DNA from: Candidatus Competibacteraceae bacterium
GTDB lineage: Bacteria; Pseudomonadota; Gammaproteobacteria; Competibacterales; Competibacteraceae
Assembly: GCA_003989085.1 (NCBI GenBank)
Contig: RXIV01000004.1
Span: 124,001-188,000, forward strand
Length of the DNA stretch: 64,000 nt
Reading direction: 5' to 3'
Position 1 is the stretch's first letter. Each line of letters begins with the position of its first letter. The notes beneath the pieces were generated by a model, which was not told the DNA's origin, did not search any database, and worked only from the letters and a program-made list of their open reading frames with translations. Shown here piece by piece: positions 28,612 to 39,702 of the stretch. Both the position numbers and the translations under genes were made by a program.

Positions 28612-29634
28612 GTGGAAACGCTGCTGACAGTTCTCATTATCGTATTAAAAATCGTTGTCCTGCTGATGCCTTTGTTGCTGGGTGTGGCGTATCTGACCTT
28701 GGCCGAGCGCAAGGTTATCGGCTATATGCAGGTCCGCATCGGCCCGAATCGGGTGGGGCCGAAGGGGTTGCTGCAACCTATCGCTGATGCTATGAAGTTG
28801 ATGTTCAAAGAAATTATCATCCCGACCCGCGCTAGCCGCTTCCTATTTATTCTGGCGCCGATGCTGTCTTTCGGGCCGGCGCTGGCGGCTTGGGCGGTAG
28901 TGCCGTTTGGTGATGGCATGATGATTTCACATTTGGACGCTGGTTTGCTGTATCTGCTGGCGCTGACTTCGTTGGGCGTCTACGGTGTGATCATCGCGGG
29001 TTGGTCATCGAATTCGAAGTATGCCTTTCTCGGCGCCATGCGTTCAGCGGCGCAGATCGTTTCCTACGAGATCGCGATGGGCTTTGCTTTGGTGGGAGTA
29101 TTGATGGCTGCCGGTAGCCTCAACCTGAATCAGGTTGTATTGGCGCAGCAAGGCAGTTTGCTGCACTGGTTCTGGCTGCCGCTATTACCGCTATTTGTGG
29201 TGTATTTCATTTCCGGGGTCGCTGAAACTAACCGCGCTCCTTTTGACGTAGCGGAGGGCGAGTCGGAAATTGTCGCCGGCTTCCATGTGGATTATTCAGG
29301 CATGGCTTTCGCTGTGTTCTTTCTGGCTGAATACGCCAACATGATTCTGGTGTCGGCGTTGGCTTCGACCTTGTTTCTGGGGGGCTGGCTGTCGCCTTTT
29401 GAGGGGATTCCGTTACTAGGCGAATTATTCTCCTTTGTCCCTGGCCTAGCATGGTTGGTGCTGAAAATCTCAGTTCTGCTGCTGTTTTTCCTGTGGTTCC
29501 GTGCGACCTTCCCGCGTTATCGTTACGATCAGATTATGCGCTTGGGTTGGAAGGTTTTTATCCCGGTCACGCTGGTTTGGCTATTAGTGATTGGTCTGGG
29601 CGTATTGGCGCATGTTGGCCCGTGGTTCGATTAA
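28612..29634 (+). CDS. nuoH: NADH-quinone oxidoreductase subunit H
   Basis: 340-residue eight-helix membrane subunit linking the peripheral arm to the proton-pumping arm and helping form the quinone channel. Hallmarks: [21 protein letters not shown] near residue 30-50 and the acidic loop [20 protein letters not shown] around 215-234. Start is a GTG with AAGGAA upstream. Confidence 0.96.
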   Translation: METLLTVLIIVLKIVVLLMPLLLGVAYLTLAERKVIGYMQVRIGPNRVGPKGLLQPIADAMKLMFKEIIIPTRASRFLFILAPMLSFGPALAAWAVVPFGDGMMISHLDAGLLYLLALTSLGVYGVIIAGWSSNSKYAFLGAMRSAAQIVSYEIAMGFALVGVLMAAGSLNLNQVVLAQQGSLLHWFWLPLLPLFVVYFISGVAETNRAPFDVAEGESEIVAGFHVDYSGMAFAVFFLAEYANMILVSALASTLFLGGWLSPFEGIPLLGELFSFVPGLAWLVLKISVLLLFFLWFRATFPRYRYDQIMRLGWKVFIPVTLVWLLVIGLGVLAHVGPWFD

Positions 29635-29646
29635 GCGGAGAAATCG

Positions 29647-30144
29647 ATGAAAACCCTAAACGCCCTGCGGTTCTACCTTAAAAGTTTCATGTTATGGGAG
29701 CTGCTGCTTGGTTTGCGGATTACTGGTCGATATCTGTTTTCCAAGAAAATCACTGTGCAGTTCCCGGAAGAACGTACCCCCCTGTCGCCCCGGTTTCGCG
29801 GATTGCATGCGTTACGTCGTTATCCGAATGGTGAAGAGCGGTGTATTGCCTGCAAACTTTGTGAAGCTGTCTGTCCGGCGCTGGCGATTACTATTGAATC
29901 TGAACAGCGTGATGACGGCACCCGCCGCACAACCCGCTATGACATCGATCTGTTCAAGTGTATTTTCTGTGGGTTTTGCGAGGAAGCTTGCCCAGTCGAT
30001 TCCATCGTTGAGACGCGGGTGTTTGATTACCACTTTGAGAAGCGCGGCGAACAGATCATGACTAAGAAAAAACTGCTTGCTAACGGCGACCGTTGTGAAG
30101 CGCAAATCGCCGCTGACCGGGCCGCTGATGCGGCTTACCGGTAA
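29647..30144 (+). CDS. nuoI: NADH-quinone oxidoreductase subunit I
   Basis: 165-residue two-[4Fe-4S] ferredoxin-like subunit carrying clusters N6a and N6b. Ligands are [12 protein letters not shown] (C66, C69, C72, C76) and [12 protein letters not shown] (C105, C108, C111, C115). The C-terminal extension is short and typical. Twelve bases after nuoH. Confidence 0.96.
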   Translation: MKTLNALRFYLKSFMLWELLLGLRITGRYLFSKKITVQFPEERTPLSPRFRGLHALRRYPNGEERCIACKLCEAVCPALAITIESEQRDDGTRRTTRYDIDLFKCIFCGFCEEACPVDSIVETRVFDYHFEKRGEQIMTKKKLLANGDRCEAQIAADRAADAAYR

Positions 30145-30188
30145 TCACCGTCATAGCCTTGAAAGATTAAGAAGACAGGTTGCCGCTC

Positions 30189-30818
30189 ATGGGATTTGAA
30201 AAGTTTCTGTTCTACGTCTTCGCCCTTATCCTGATTTTTTCTGCGGTTCGGGTGATCACGGTGCGTAATGCTGTTCACGCCGCCTTGTTCCTGGTGCTGG
30301 CGTTTTTCACCAGCGCCGCACTCTGGTTGCTGATTGAAGCTGAGTTCCTGGCAATTGTCCTGGTGCTGGTTTACGTCGGTGCGGTCATGGTGCTGTTTCT
30401 ATTCGTTGTGATGATGCTGGACCAGAATATTGATCCAGTGCGGGAAGGATTTATCAAATACTTGCCGGTTGGTGTGACGGTAGCGCTGATCATCATGATT
30501 GAAATGGGGCTGGTGGTTAGTTCTGGCTATTTCAGTACGAATCAATACAATCTGGTGGCTCATGCTGCTGATTACAGCAACACCAAAGAACTGGGCAGCG
30601 TTTTGTACACTTTCTATGTTTATCCGTTTGAAATTGCTTCGGTGATTCTGTTGGTGGCGATTGTCGCTGCGATTTCGCTGACCCTGCGGCGGCGGGTAGG
30701 GAGCAGTGTTAAGTCTCAAGATCCGAGTCAGCAAGTTCGGGTATCACGGGATGACCGGGTGCGGTTAGTGCGAATGGCGTCGGAGAATAAACCCTTGCCC
30801 CCACCAATCTCCCGTTAG
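30189..30818 (+). CDS. nuoJ: NADH-quinone oxidoreductase subunit J
   Basis: 209-residue five-helix membrane subunit; the third helix region (LAIVLVLVYVGAVMVLFLFV) holds the conserved Tyr-Val-Gly-Ala motif that takes part in coupling. ATG at 30189 has AAGACAGG 9 bases upstream; a TTG nine bases earlier is less likely. The C-terminal cytoplasmic tail (from about 175) is charged and variable. Confidence 0.94.
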   Translation: MGFEKFLFYVFALILIFSAVRVITVRNAVHAALFLVLAFFTSAALWLLIEAEFLAIVLVLVYVGAVMVLFLFVVMMLDQNIDPVREGFIKYLPVGVTVALIIMIEMGLVVSSGYFSTNQYNLVAHAADYSNTKELGSVLYTFYVYPFEIASVILLVAIVAAISLTLRRRVGSSVKSQDPSQQVRVSRDDRVRLVRMASENKPLPPPISR

Positions 30819-30857
30819 TGGAAAGTTCGCTAATCCAAGACAACAAGGATTGAAGTG

Positions 30858-31163
30858 ATGATCGCGCTGACTGATTATCTTGTGCTGGGAGCAGTTCTTT
30901 TTTGCCTCAGCGTAGCCGGCATCTTTCTAAACCGGAAAAATGTCATCATTTTGCTGATGTCTATCGAGTTGATGTTACTGGCGGTGAATTTTAATTTTGT
31001 CGCTTTCTCGCAATTTCTCGGTGATACCACAGGGCAAGTGTTTGTCTTTTTTATTCTGACCGTGGCGGCGGCTGAATCCGCCATCGGCCTGGCCATCCTG
31101 GTGGTGCTGTTCCGTAATCGCCGCACCATTAATGTCGCCGACCTCGACACGCTGAAGGGTTAG
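30858..31163 (+). CDS. nuoK: NADH-quinone oxidoreductase subunit K
   Basis: 101-residue three-helix subunit homologous to MrpC. The two membrane glutamates essential for proton pumping in E. coli (E36, E72) correspond to E37 ([10 protein letters not shown]) and E73 ([10 protein letters not shown]). ATG at 30858 with AAGG upstream is preferred to the GTG at 30855. Starts 39 bases after nuoJ. Confidence 0.95.
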   Translation: MIALTDYLVLGAVLFCLSVAGIFLNRKNVIILLMSIELMLLAVNFNFVAFSQFLGDTTGQVFVFFILTVAAAESAIGLAILVVLFRNRRTINVADLDTLKG

Positions 31164-31169
31164 CCGCAC

Positions 31170-33122
31170 ATGCAAAACGTCTACCTTAGTATTGTGCTTG
31201 CGCCTTTATTTGGCGCGATTGTCGCCGGTCTGTTAGGACGAAGAATTGGCCGGTCTGGCGCGCATTGGGTCACCATTATTGGTGTAGCGGTTTCTTTTTT
31301 GTTATCGCTGGTTGTTCTTCGCCACCATGTGCTAGATGGCGCGGAACCCTATAACGGGTCGGTTTATACTTGGATGGTTGTCGAGGGGATTCGGCTAGAA
31401 ATTGGGTTCCTAGTGGATAATCTGACTGCGGTTATGATCAGCACGGTTACTTTCGTGTCGCTGATGGTGCATATCTACACCATTGGCTATATGCATGATG
31501 ATGATGGTTACCAGCGGTTTTTCAGCTACATTGCGCTGTTCACTTTCGCCATGTTAATGCTGGTGATGGCTAATAACTTCCTGCAATTGTTTTTCGGCTG
31601 GGAGGGCGTGGGGCTGGTGTCCTATCTGCTGATTGGCTTCTGGTATAAGCGTGAGACCGCAATTTTTGCCGGTATGAAAGCGTTTTTGGTTAATCGAGTG
31701 GGCGATTTCGGTTTTTTGCTGGGTATTGCCGCAGTGCTGATGGTTTTCAATAGCATTGATTATGCCGATGTCTTCGCAGCCGCACCATTAATGGCGGGTA
31801 TGACTGTGCAGATTATTCCTGGCATGGACTGGTCGCTGATGACAGTCATCTGCATTCTGTTATTTATTGGTGCGATGGGTAAGTCCGCGCAAGTGCCGTT
31901 GCATGTCTGGCTGCCGGATTCTATGGAAGGTCCCACACCCATCTCAGCGCTGATTCATGCTGCGACGATGGTGACTGCTGGCATTTTTATGGTCTCCCGA
32001 ATGTCACCGTTGTTTGAATTGTCGGAAACTGCGTTGAGTTTTGTGTTGATCATCGGTTCGATTACGGCGCTGTTCATGGGGTTCCTTGGCGTCGTGCAGA
32101 ATGACATCAAACGGGTAGTGGCTTATTCAACACTCTCGCAACTGGGATATATGACGGTTGCGTTGGGCGTATCAGCCTACTCTGCCGCTATTTTCCATCT
32201 AATGACCCATGCTTTCTTTAAAGCTCTATTGTTTCTAGGCGCTGGTTCAGTGATTATTGCCATGCACCATGAGCAGGATATCCGTAAAATGGGTGGGTTA
32301 TGGAGGTATATGCCGATCACTTGGATTACCTTTCTGCTTGGTACCTTAGCGCTGATTGGCACTCCTGGGTTTGCCGGCTTTTACTCCAAGGATAGTATTT
32401 TAGAAGCGGTGCACGCCTCGCATATTCCCGGTGCGAGCTTTGCTTATTTCGCGGTTATGGTCGGAGTGCTTATCACTTCGTTCTATTCGTTCCGACTATA
32501 TTTTCTGGTGTTTCATGGAAAGGAGCGGATGGATCATCATACCCAGGAACATTTACATGAAACACCAGCGGTGGTGACGGTTCCTCTAATCCTGCTGGCG
32601 ATTCCATCAGTAGTGATCGGAGCGATGACCATTCAGCCGCTGTTGTTCGGTAATGTATTTGAAGGGGTGATTCAGGTTGCACCGAACCATGATGTGTTGG
32701 AACATATCGCTGCGCACTTTCATGGGGCGATGAGTTTTGCGCTGCATGGGTTGATGGGTCTGCCGTTTATGCTGGTCTTGGCCGGATTGGGCTCGGCTTA
32801 TTACTTGTATATGATGCGTCCGGATTTGCCAGACCAAATTCAACAGCGTTTCTCTGGGCTGTATGATGTGATGATCCGCAAGTACCTATTTGATGAAATT
32901 TATCAGGTGGTATTTATGCGTGGTTGCCGGAGCTTAGGAACTGCGCTGTGGAAATACGGCGATGCTGGTTTGATTGACGGTCTGATGGTCAACGGCACAG
33001 CGCGATTGGTTGGCTGGTTTGCCGCTGTAGCCCGTCAGGTGCAGACTGGCTATCTGTATACTTATGCGTTTGCGATGATCATCGGTTTGTTGATCCTGCT
33101 GACCTGGTTCGTTGCCCGCTAA
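31170..33122 (+). CDS. nuoL: NADH-quinone oxidoreductase subunit L
   Basis: 650-residue antiporter-like proton-pumping subunit with the long lateral helix at its C-terminus. Key residues: E145 (FGWEGVGLVSYLLIGFW) and K238 (GAMGKSAQVPLHVWLPD). The signature PTPISALIHAATMVTAG and the discontinuous-helix region are intact. Six bases after nuoK. Confidence 0.97.
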   Translation: MQNVYLSIVLAPLFGAIVAGLLGRRIGRSGAHWVTIIGVAVSFLLSLVVLRHHVLDGAEPYNGSVYTWMVVEGIRLEIGFLVDNLTAVMISTVTFVSLMVHIYTIGYMHDDDGYQRFFSYIALFTFAMLMLVMANNFLQLFFGWEGVGLVSYLLIGFWYKRETAIFAGMKAFLVNRVGDFGFLLGIAAVLMVFNSIDYADVFAAAPLMAGMTVQIIPGMDWSLMTVICILLFIGAMGKSAQVPLHVWLPDSMEGPTPISALIHAATMVTAGIFMVSRMSPLFELSETALSFVLIIGSITALFMGFLGVVQNDIKRVVAYSTLSQLGYMTVALGVSAYSAAIFHLMTHAFFKALLFLGAGSVIIAMHHEQDIRKMGGLWRYMPITWITFLLGTLALIGTPGFAGFYSKDSILEAVHASHIPGASFAYFAVMVGVLITSFYSFRLYFLVFHGKERMDHHTQEHLHETPAVVTVPLILLAIPSVVIGAMTIQPLLFGNVFEGVIQVAPNHDVLEHIAAHFHGAMSFALHGLMGLPFMLVLAGLGSAYYLYMMRPDLPDQIQQRFSGLYDVMIRKYLFDEIYQVVFMRGCRSLGTALWKYGDAGLIDGLMVNGTARLVGWFAAVARQVQTGYLYTYAFAMIIGLLILLTWFVAR

Positions 33123-33140
33123 CTTGGAAGAACAAAAACC

Positions 33141-34655
33141 ATGCTGTCGGAACTGCCCTTGCTGAGTCTTGCCATCTGGTTCCCGATTCTTGGCGGAGTT
33201 GCGGTGTTGTTTGTGGGTGATGATAACCCCGGACGCGCCAAGGCGCTGACCCTGACCGTGGCAATCCTGACTTTTCTGTTCAGCATCCCGCTGTTTACGT
33301 TATTTGATTCAACTACGGCGACGATGCAGTTTGAGGAATTGCTTCCTTGGATTCCTGCGTTTAGCGTCAATTATCATTTGGGTGTGGATGGTTTCTCCAT
33401 GCCGCTAATTTTACTGACCGCGTTCATGACGGTAGTAGTCGTGATTGCCGGGTGGGAAGTCATTCAGTATCGGATCGCCCAGTATATGGCGGCGTTTCTG
33501 ATTATGGCAGGGCTGATGATTGGTGTGTTCGCCGCGCTGGACGCCATGTTGTTCTATGTCTTTTTTGAGGCGATGCTGATTCCAATGTTTCTCATTATTG
33601 GCATTTGGGGTGGGCCGCGCCGAGTTTACGCAACCATCAAGTTTTTTCTGTATACCTTTCTGGGTTCGGTGTTCATGCTGATCGCGCTGATTTATATGTA
33701 CAGTCAGTCGAACAGCTTTGAAATCCTAGATTTCCATCGGTTGCCGCTGAGTCTGCATGAACAAGTATTGATCTTCTTCGCTTTTCTGCTTGGTTTTGCA
33801 GTTAAGGTGCCCATGTGGCCAGTGCATACTTGGTTGCCGGATGCCCATGTTGAAGCGCCGACTGGCGGTTCGGTCATTCTGGCTGCTATTACCCTGAAAA
33901 TTGGCGGCTATGGTTTCCTGCGCTTTGCTTTGCCAATTACCCCAGATGCAGCTAATCTGCTGGACTGGCTGGTTATCACTATGTCACTGGTGGCGGTGGT
34001 TTATATTAGCTTGGTGGCTTTGATTCAGCAGGATATGAAGAAGCTGATTGCCTACTCTTCGATTGCCCATATGGGTTTTGTTACCTTGGGATTCTTCATC
34101 GTCTTTGGTATTTATCGCCATACTGGCAGCCTGAGCGGCGCGACACTAGGCATTGAGGGCGGCATGGTGCAAATGGTGTCGCATGGCTTTATTTCTGGGG
34201 CGTTGTTCTTGTGCGTCGGCGTATTATATGACCGGATGCATTCGCGCCAAATTAAGGATTATGGTGGCGTGGTGAATACTATGCCAGTTTTTGCCATGTT
34301 CATGGTGCTGTTTGGGATGGCTAATGCCGGTTTACCTGGCACCTCCGGATTTATTGGTGAATTTATGGTGATCCTGAGCAGTTTCAGAGCCAATTTCTGG
34401 CTGGCGTTTCTGGCGGCGACTACCCTGATGCTTGGTGCGGCTTATACCCTGTGGTTGATCAAACGGGTGATTTTTGGTGATATCGGCAACAGCCAGGTTG
34501 CCGCATTGGAGGATGTAAGTACCCGTGAGATCGTCATGCTGGGCCTATTGGCGGCGGCAGTGTTGCTGCTGGGGGTTTGGCCTGATCCGCTGACCTCAGT
34601 GATGCATGCATCAGTCGAGAATTTGTTGCAGCATATCACCGCTACCAAGCTGTGA
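33141..34655 (+). CDS. nuoM: NADH-quinone oxidoreductase subunit M
   Basis: 504-residue antiporter-like proton-pumping subunit. E143 (FFEAMLIPMF) and K222 (GFAVKVPMWPVHTWLPDAH) match E. coli E144 and K234 sites by motif. Fourteen hydrophobic segments are expected. 18 bases after nuoL. Confidence 0.97.
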   Translation: MLSELPLLSLAIWFPILGGVAVLFVGDDNPGRAKALTLTVAILTFLFSIPLFTLFDSTTATMQFEELLPWIPAFSVNYHLGVDGFSMPLILLTAFMTVVVVIAGWEVIQYRIAQYMAAFLIMAGLMIGVFAALDAMLFYVFFEAMLIPMFLIIGIWGGPRRVYATIKFFLYTFLGSVFMLIALIYMYSQSNSFEILDFHRLPLSLHEQVLIFFAFLLGFAVKVPMWPVHTWLPDAHVEAPTGGSVILAAITLKIGGYGFLRFALPITPDAANLLDWLVITMSLVAVVYISLVALIQQDMKKLIAYSSIAHMGFVTLGFFIVFGIYRHTGSLSGATLGIEGGMVQMVSHGFISGALFLCVGVLYDRMHSRQIKDYGGVVNTMPVFAMFMVLFGMANAGLPGTSGFIGEFMVILSSFRANFWLAFLAATTLMLGAAYTLWLIKRVIFGDIGNSQVAALEDVSTREIVMLGLLAAAVLLLGVWPDPLTSVMHASVENLLQHITATKL

Positions 34656-34697
34656 AAGCGCCCGTTGCAGAACAGAATTAAAGAATAGGGACTCCCC

Positions 34698-36137
34698 ATG
34701 AACTTTGTTGCCCCTGATTTTATGCCGGTATTGCCGGAGCTGTTCGTGTTGACCATGACCTGTTTGGTTCTGGTTGTTGACGTATTCCTAGAGCAGCGGC
34801 AGCGGCACATTACCTACGGGCTGGCGCAACTGACCCTGCTGGGTGCGGCTCTGCTAACGCTGGTGACATATGCTCATGCCCCAGTGACTACAATGTTCGG
34901 TCACTACGTCAAGGATGCGATGGGCGATTTGCTCAAGCTGTTTATCTATCTGTCCTCTGCTGCTGTATTTCTCTACTCAAGGGACTACCTGCGTCGACGC
35001 AATTTGTTCAAGGGTGAGTACTATGTGCTGGGCCTGTTCGGCGTGTTGGGGATGATGGTCATGGTGTCGGCTCATAGCCTACTCAGCGTGTATCTGGGTT
35101 TGGAGCTGCTATCGTTATCGCTGTATGCGCTGGTGGTGGTTGATCGGGATTCGCCTGTCGCTTCTGAAGCCGCGATGAAGTATTTTGTGTTGGGCTCGCT
35201 GGCGTCTGGGATGTTGCTGTATGGCATTTCGATGATTTATGGCGCAACTGGCAGCGTTGATTTGCAGCTTGTGGCTGACGCAGCGGGCAAGCAGGGCGTT
35301 GATAATCTGGTGCTGGTTTTTGGGTTGGTGTTTTTGGTGGTTGGGCTGTCGTTCAAGTTGGGCGCAGTGCCATTCCACATGTGGCTGCCTGATGTTTATC
35401 AAGGTGCTCCAACTTCAGTAACTTTATTCATTGGTTCTGCCCCTAAGCTAGCGGCGTTCGCGCTAATTATGCGGGTTCTGGTTGAAGGTCTCGGTTCTCT
35501 GCAGGGTGATTGGCAGCAGATGTTGGTTATTCTCGCGGTGCTGTCAATAGCGACTGGTAATCTGATCGCTATTGCCCAAACCAACATTAAACGAATGCTG
35601 GCCTACTCAACTATTTCCCATATTGGTTTTATGCTGCTCGGCATTTTAGCTGGAACTCCGGATGGCTATGCGGCGGCTATGTTCTACACCATCGTTTATG
35701 TGTTGATGGCGGTTGGCGCTTTCGGCGTGATTATTCTGTTAAGCCGAACTGGGTTTGAGGCGGAGAACATTGATGATTTCAAGGGACTGAATGATCGCCA
35801 TCCATGGCTGGCCTTTGTGATGATGATGATTATGATGTCAATGGCTGGCGTCCCATTTCTGGCTGGCTTCTATGCTAAGTGGATGGTGTTGCAAGCGGCC
35901 GTTAATGTTGGATTGGTCTGGCTCGCAATTTTTGGTGTGGTGTTCTCTGTGATTGGCGCGTTCTACTATTTGCGTGTCGTCAAGTGCATCTATTTCGACA
36001 AGTCAGAACAGAGTGAGCTGATTGAGATAAGTTTGGATACAGAAATTATTATTAGCGTCAATGGCCTGCTACTGGTGGTTATCGGCCTATATCCAACCGC
36101 GTTGATGACTTGGTGTTCTGTAGCGTTGTTGAATTAA
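34698..36137 (+). CDS. nuoN: NADH-quinone oxidoreductase subunit N
   Basis: 479-residue antiporter-like subunit next to NuoK. Conserved E136 ([13 protein letters not shown]) and K220 ([20 protein letters not shown]) are present. The N-terminus ([17 protein letters not shown]) is typical. Last canonical nuo gene; a DUF2818 gene follows 10 bases later. Confidence 0.97.
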   Translation: MNFVAPDFMPVLPELFVLTMTCLVLVVDVFLEQRQRHITYGLAQLTLLGAALLTLVTYAHAPVTTMFGHYVKDAMGDLLKLFIYLSSAAVFLYSRDYLRRRNLFKGEYYVLGLFGVLGMMVMVSAHSLLSVYLGLELLSLSLYALVVVDRDSPVASEAAMKYFVLGSLASGMLLYGISMIYGATGSVDLQLVADAAGKQGVDNLVLVFGLVFLVVGLSFKLGAVPFHMWLPDVYQGAPTSVTLFIGSAPKLAAFALIMRVLVEGLGSLQGDWQQMLVILAVLSIATGNLIAIAQTNIKRMLAYSTISHIGFMLLGILAGTPDGYAAAMFYTIVYVLMAVGAFGVIILLSRTGFEAENIDDFKGLNDRHPWLAFVMMMIMMSMAGVPFLAGFYAKWMVLQAAVNVGLVWLAIFGVVFSVIGAFYYLRVVKCIYFDKSEQSELIEISLDTEIIISVNGLLLVVIGLYPTALMTWCSVALLN

Positions 36138-36147
36138 ACCATTAGAT

Positions 36148-36471
36148 ATGCACCAGGGAACCATTGTTGGCTTATGGTTGGGGTTAGCGGTAGTTGCTGC
36201 TAATCTCCCTTGGTTAAGTGAGCGATGGTTATTTGTTATTGTTCACACCGAGCGGATAAAGCCGCCTTGGTTACGACTGATCGAGTGGGGACTGCTGTAC
36301 GGACTGGTTTTGGGAATGGGTTTTGGTCTCGAATACAAGGCGATGGGTGTGGTTCATGCACAGGATTGGGAATTTTATACTGTAACGCTGTGCCTGTTTG
36401 CAGTCAGCACTCTGCCTGGATTCATCTATCGCAATCAATTGCGGCGATTGTTGGAACAGATCAGGCGCTAG
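36148..36471 (+). CDS. DUF2818 membrane protein behind nuoN
   Basis: 107-residue membrane protein with about three to four helices (6-28, 45-65, 78-95) and a basic C-terminus (RNQLRRLLEQIRR). DUF2818 genes commonly sit right after nuoN in beta- and some gammaproteobacteria, suggesting a role in complex I assembly or stability; no experimental function is known to me. Separated from nuoN by 10 bases and followed by a terminator, so it ends the nuo transcript. Confidence 0.8.
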   Translation: MHQGTIVGLWLGLAVVAANLPWLSERWLFVIVHTERIKPPWLRLIEWGLLYGLVLGMGFGLEYKAMGVVHAQDWEFYTVTLCLFAVSTLPGFIYRNQLRRLLEQIRR

Positions 36472-36508
36472 CATCCTCCATTAGTATCCTTCACATAGTT
36501 ATGATATC

Positions 36509-36543
36509 AGGGCGATCGGAAGCGAATTTCTGATCGCCCTTTT
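36509..36543 (+). terminator. Intrinsic terminator of the nuo operon
   Basis: A perfect 8-base stem GGGCGATC / GATCGCCC (36510-36517 and 36532-36539) with further weak pairing inside, followed by TTTT. The run ends 9 bases before the mrpA ATG. Confidence 0.85.
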
Positions 36544-36552
36544 GGTTTTGAC

Positions 36553-39336
36553 ATGATCCCGATAATCCCTCTTATTCCACTGCTAGGCGCATTACTTCCG
36601 CTGTTGACTAGACAACACGGACGTAACGCCTGCGCTTGGGCGACGGCGGTGGGAGCGGTGGTGAGTCTAGCTTTGTTGTTATGGTTATCGCCTCCAGTTT
36701 TCAAGGGCGTAGTATTACAGTCTGGTTGGCAGTGGTTGCCAGAACTGGGTTTGAATCTTACTTTCCGGCTGGATGGACTGGCGTTGCTGTTCGGGTTATT
36801 GATTACTGGAATTGGTTTGCTGGTCATTCTTTACGCCCGCTATTATCTTGCTGAACGCGATGATCTGAGCCGTTTCTATGCGTTGCTGTTGCTGTTCATG
36901 GGGGCGATGCTGGGTGTAGTGCTAGCTGATAATTTACTCCTGCTATTAGTCTTTTGGGAGTTAACTAGTCTCAGCTCCTTTCTGTTGATTGGTTACTGGC
37001 ACGATCGCATTGATGCTCGACAGGGAGCGCAAATGGCGCTGATCGTGACCGCTGCGGGTGGTTTGGCATTGCTGGCTGGAATTTTGTTATTAGGTCATAT
37101 TGCTGGTAGTTTTGAGTTATCAGTAGTGCTAGCAGCAGGTGAGACTATCAAAAATCATCCTTGGTATCCTGTCATGCTGGTTTTGATTTTGTTGGGTGCA
37201 TTCACAAAATCAGCGCAATTTCCCTTCCACTTCTGGCTGCCGCACGCAATGGCTGCGCCTACGCCAGTGAGCGCCTATTTGCATTCTGCGACAATGGTTA
37301 AGGCAGGCGTCTTCCTGCTGGCTCGACTATTTCCAATATTGGCTGGCACCGATCTATGGTTTTATCTCGTTGGGGTAACAGGACTTTTTACTTTATTGTT
37401 TGCTGCTTACGCCGCGCTATTTCAGCATGATCTGAAAGGTTTGTTGGCCTATTCCACGATTAGCCATCTTGGATTGATCACCCTGCTATTGGGTTTGGGA
37501 ACACCATTGACAGCGGTGGCTGGAGTATTTCACATTATTAATCACGCAATTTTTAAAGCCTCATTATTTATGGCGGCAGGAATTATTGATCATGAAACCG
37601 GTTGTAGAGATATGCGGCAACTGAATGGTCTATTTAAATACATACCGTGGACTGCAAGTTTGGCGATGACCGCCGCCGCAGCTATGGCTGGTGTTCCATT
37701 GCTTAATGGTTTTCTTAGCAAGGAAATGTTTTTCGCCCAGACTGTGCATTTAACTGCGATGGGGGATACCAGCTGGTTATTGCCGGTTCTGGCGACGGTA
37801 GCGGGAATTTTCTCGGTCGCCTATTCCGCCCGCTTTATCCATGACGTATTTTTTAATGGCGAACCGATTAATCTGCCGCGACTGCCACATGAACCACCAC
37901 CTTATCTGCGGGCGCCTGTAGAAATTTTGGTGGCGATCTGTTTGCTGGTGGGCATTGCACCGGCCTATACGGTTGCACCACTGTTAGCGACTGCAGCGGC
38001 AAGTGTGGTGGGTGGGCCGTTGCCGTCCTACAGTCTCGCCATTTGGCACGGATTTAGTCTACCGTTGCTAATGAGTGCGTTGGCGCTGATCGGAGGAGCA
38101 GCGATGTACTGGCGACGTCGCCGATTGTTCCAGTTACGTGATCGTTATCCTCTGCCGGATGGGAAGTTCCTGTTTGAATGCGGCTTGACCGCGGGAATCG
38201 TGATTGCTCGCCGCCTGACTGATACGCTAGAAAACGGCTCATTGCATCGTTACTTATCACTATTGATTGGGATGGCTGCGGTCGTGGGTGTCGTAGGAGG
38301 GTGGCAAGGTGGCTTTTTAACTGAGCATCAATTATTTCAGCCGGTCGATCTGTTGAGCTTGCTGGTGGTCTTGTTGCTGGCGCTGACCGCAGTGCTGACG
38401 GTATTTTGGCAACGTCAGCGTCTGGTGGCTGTTGTCATGCTGGGTGGTGTTGGCCTGACTGTGGTGCTGGCGTTTGTGCGCTTTTCAGCGCCGGATTTGG
38501 CGCTGACTCAACTGACCGTAGAAGTCGTAACCACTGTGCTGTTATTGCTGGCTCTGCGCTACCTGCCACTGGATGCGCCATTAGAATCAACGGCGGGGCG
38601 GCGTCTTCGCGATGCAGGATTGGCGGCTTTGGCCGGGATTGGCGTGGCTGCGCTGACTTGGGGCATCCTGACCCGCCCGCCGCAGTCTGAGTTGGCGGAC
38701 TATTTTCTGGCGACCAGTTTACTGGGTGGCGGCGGTGCTAATGTAGTTAACGTGATTCTGGTAGATTTTCGCGGCTTTGATACTTTGGGTGAAGCCACTG
38801 TCTTGGTGATTGCCGCGCTTGGGATTGCGGCGCTGCTGTCTGGCGGCTTGCCTTCATCAACAACGCTTTCCTCACCGCCATCTGGCATTGAAGCGCGTTG
38901 GCCGTTGCTGTTGCGGGTGAGCGCAGGACTACTGCTGGCGCTGACTCTGCTGCTGGCAGCCTACATTTTTCTGCGCGGACATAACTTGCCAGGTGGCGGG
39001 TTTATCGCTGGATTGGTGACGGTGCTGGCGCTGGCGACTCAATATCTGGCTGGGGATTTCCACCGGACGACCGCCCAGTTAGCGCTTAATTATCAACGGC
39101 TGATCGCAGGCGGCCTGATGCTGATCGCTGTAACTGGTCTCGCCAGTGGTTTGTTCGGCTATCCGTTTCTGACTTCGACTTTTGCTCATATCGGTCTCCC
39201 GATCATTGGCGATGTTGAGATCGCTAGCGCAATGGCCTTTGACTTGGGGGTTTATCTGATTGTGGTGGGATCGGTGATGATGATGTTGCTGGAGCCAGGC
39301 CGACCGGAAGCGATGGAGTTTGAATGGAAGCCGTAA
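36553..39336 (+). CDS. mrpA: Na+/H+ antiporter subunit A (MrpA fused to MrpB-like domain)
   Basis: 927-residue group 2 Mrp/Sha/Mnh subunit, homologous to NuoL. E136 ([16 protein letters not shown]) and K219 ([15 protein letters not shown]) of the ion path are intact. The C-terminal 130 residues are an MrpB-like domain ([15 protein letters not shown] about 810-824), as in Pseudomonas ShaA. No Shine-Dalgarno is visible; a terminator hairpin ends 9 bases before the ATG. A complete Mrp antiporter needs MrpA-G, but only mrpA/B and mrpC are here. The 3' end overlaps mrpC by 13 bases. It could instead be an accessory to complex I, which is speculative. Confidence 0.9.
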   Translation: MIPIIPLIPLLGALLPLLTRQHGRNACAWATAVGAVVSLALLLWLSPPVFKGVVLQSGWQWLPELGLNLTFRLDGLALLFGLLITGIGLLVILYARYYLAERDDLSRFYALLLLFMGAMLGVVLADNLLLLLVFWELTSLSSFLLIGYWHDRIDARQGAQMALIVTAAGGLALLAGILLLGHIAGSFELSVVLAAGETIKNHPWYPVMLVLILLGAFTKSAQFPFHFWLPHAMAAPTPVSAYLHSATMVKAGVFLLARLFPILAGTDLWFYLVGVTGLFTLLFAAYAALFQHDLKGLLAYSTISHLGLITLLLGLGTPLTAVAGVFHIINHAIFKASLFMAAGIIDHETGCRDMRQLNGLFKYIPWTASLAMTAAAAMAGVPLLNGFLSKEMFFAQTVHLTAMGDTSWLLPVLATVAGIFSVAYSARFIHDVFFNGEPINLPRLPHEPPPYLRAPVEILVAICLLVGIAPAYTVAPLLATAAASVVGGPLPSYSLAIWHGFSLPLLMSALALIGGAAMYWRRRRLFQLRDRYPLPDGKFLFECGLTAGIVIARRLTDTLENGSLHRYLSLLIGMAAVVGVVGGWQGGFLTEHQLFQPVDLLSLLVVLLLALTAVLTVFWQRQRLVAVVMLGGVGLTVVLAFVRFSAPDLALTQLTVEVVTTVLLLLALRYLPLDAPLESTAGRRLRDAGLAALAGIGVAALTWGILTRPPQSELADYFLATSLLGGGGANVVNVILVDFRGFDTLGEATVLVIAALGIAALLSGGLPSSTTLSSPPSGIEARWPLLLRVSAGLLLALTLLLAAYIFLRGHNLPGGGFIAGLVTVLALATQYLAGDFHRTTAQLALNYQRLIAGGLMLIAVTGLASGLFGYPFLTSTFAHIGLPIIGDVEIASAMAFDLGVYLIVVGSVMMMLLEPGRPEAMEFEWKP

Positions 39337-39677
39337 TCGCCGGAGTGATAGGCCTACTGGCGGCTTGCGGCATCTATCTATTGCTGCGGGGTCGCACTTT
39401 TAGCGTGGTGCTAGGGCTGGCGCTGCTGTCCTATGCGGTTAACCTGTTCTTGCTGGCAATGGGGCGGTTGGCGATCCACCGCCCGCCAATTTTGGCGTCG
39501 GGCCGGACTGATTATGTGGATCCAGTGCCGCAAGCCTTGGTGTTGACTGCGATTGTGATCGGCTTCGCCATGACGGCGTTCCTGATTGCGTTGGCTCTGC
39601 GGGCGCGGCGGGAGACCGGCAGCGATCAGGTGGATGGCGTCGAGATGGTGGATAGCGTTACCCGCCTTGAGCCGTAA
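39324..39677 (+). CDS. mrpC: Na+/H+ antiporter subunit C (MrpC, NuoK-like)
   Basis: 117-residue three-helix membrane protein homologous to NuoK. It shows the family segment VVLGLALLSYAVNLFLLAMG (about 28-47) and PVPQALVLTAIVIGFAMTAF (about 69-88) typical of MnhC/MrpC. ATG lies inside the end of mrpA (13-base overlap). mrpD, E, F and G do not follow; phosphoribulokinase starts 25 bases downstream. Confidence 0.9.
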   Translation: MEAVIAGVIGLLAACGIYLLLRGRTFSVVLGLALLSYAVNLFLLAMGRLAIHRPPILASGRTDYVDPVPQALVLTAIVIGFAMTAFLIALALRARRETGSDQVDGVEMVDSVTRLEP

Positions 39678-39702
39678 TTAAGTTGCTAAATTCAGGTTAC
39701 CT

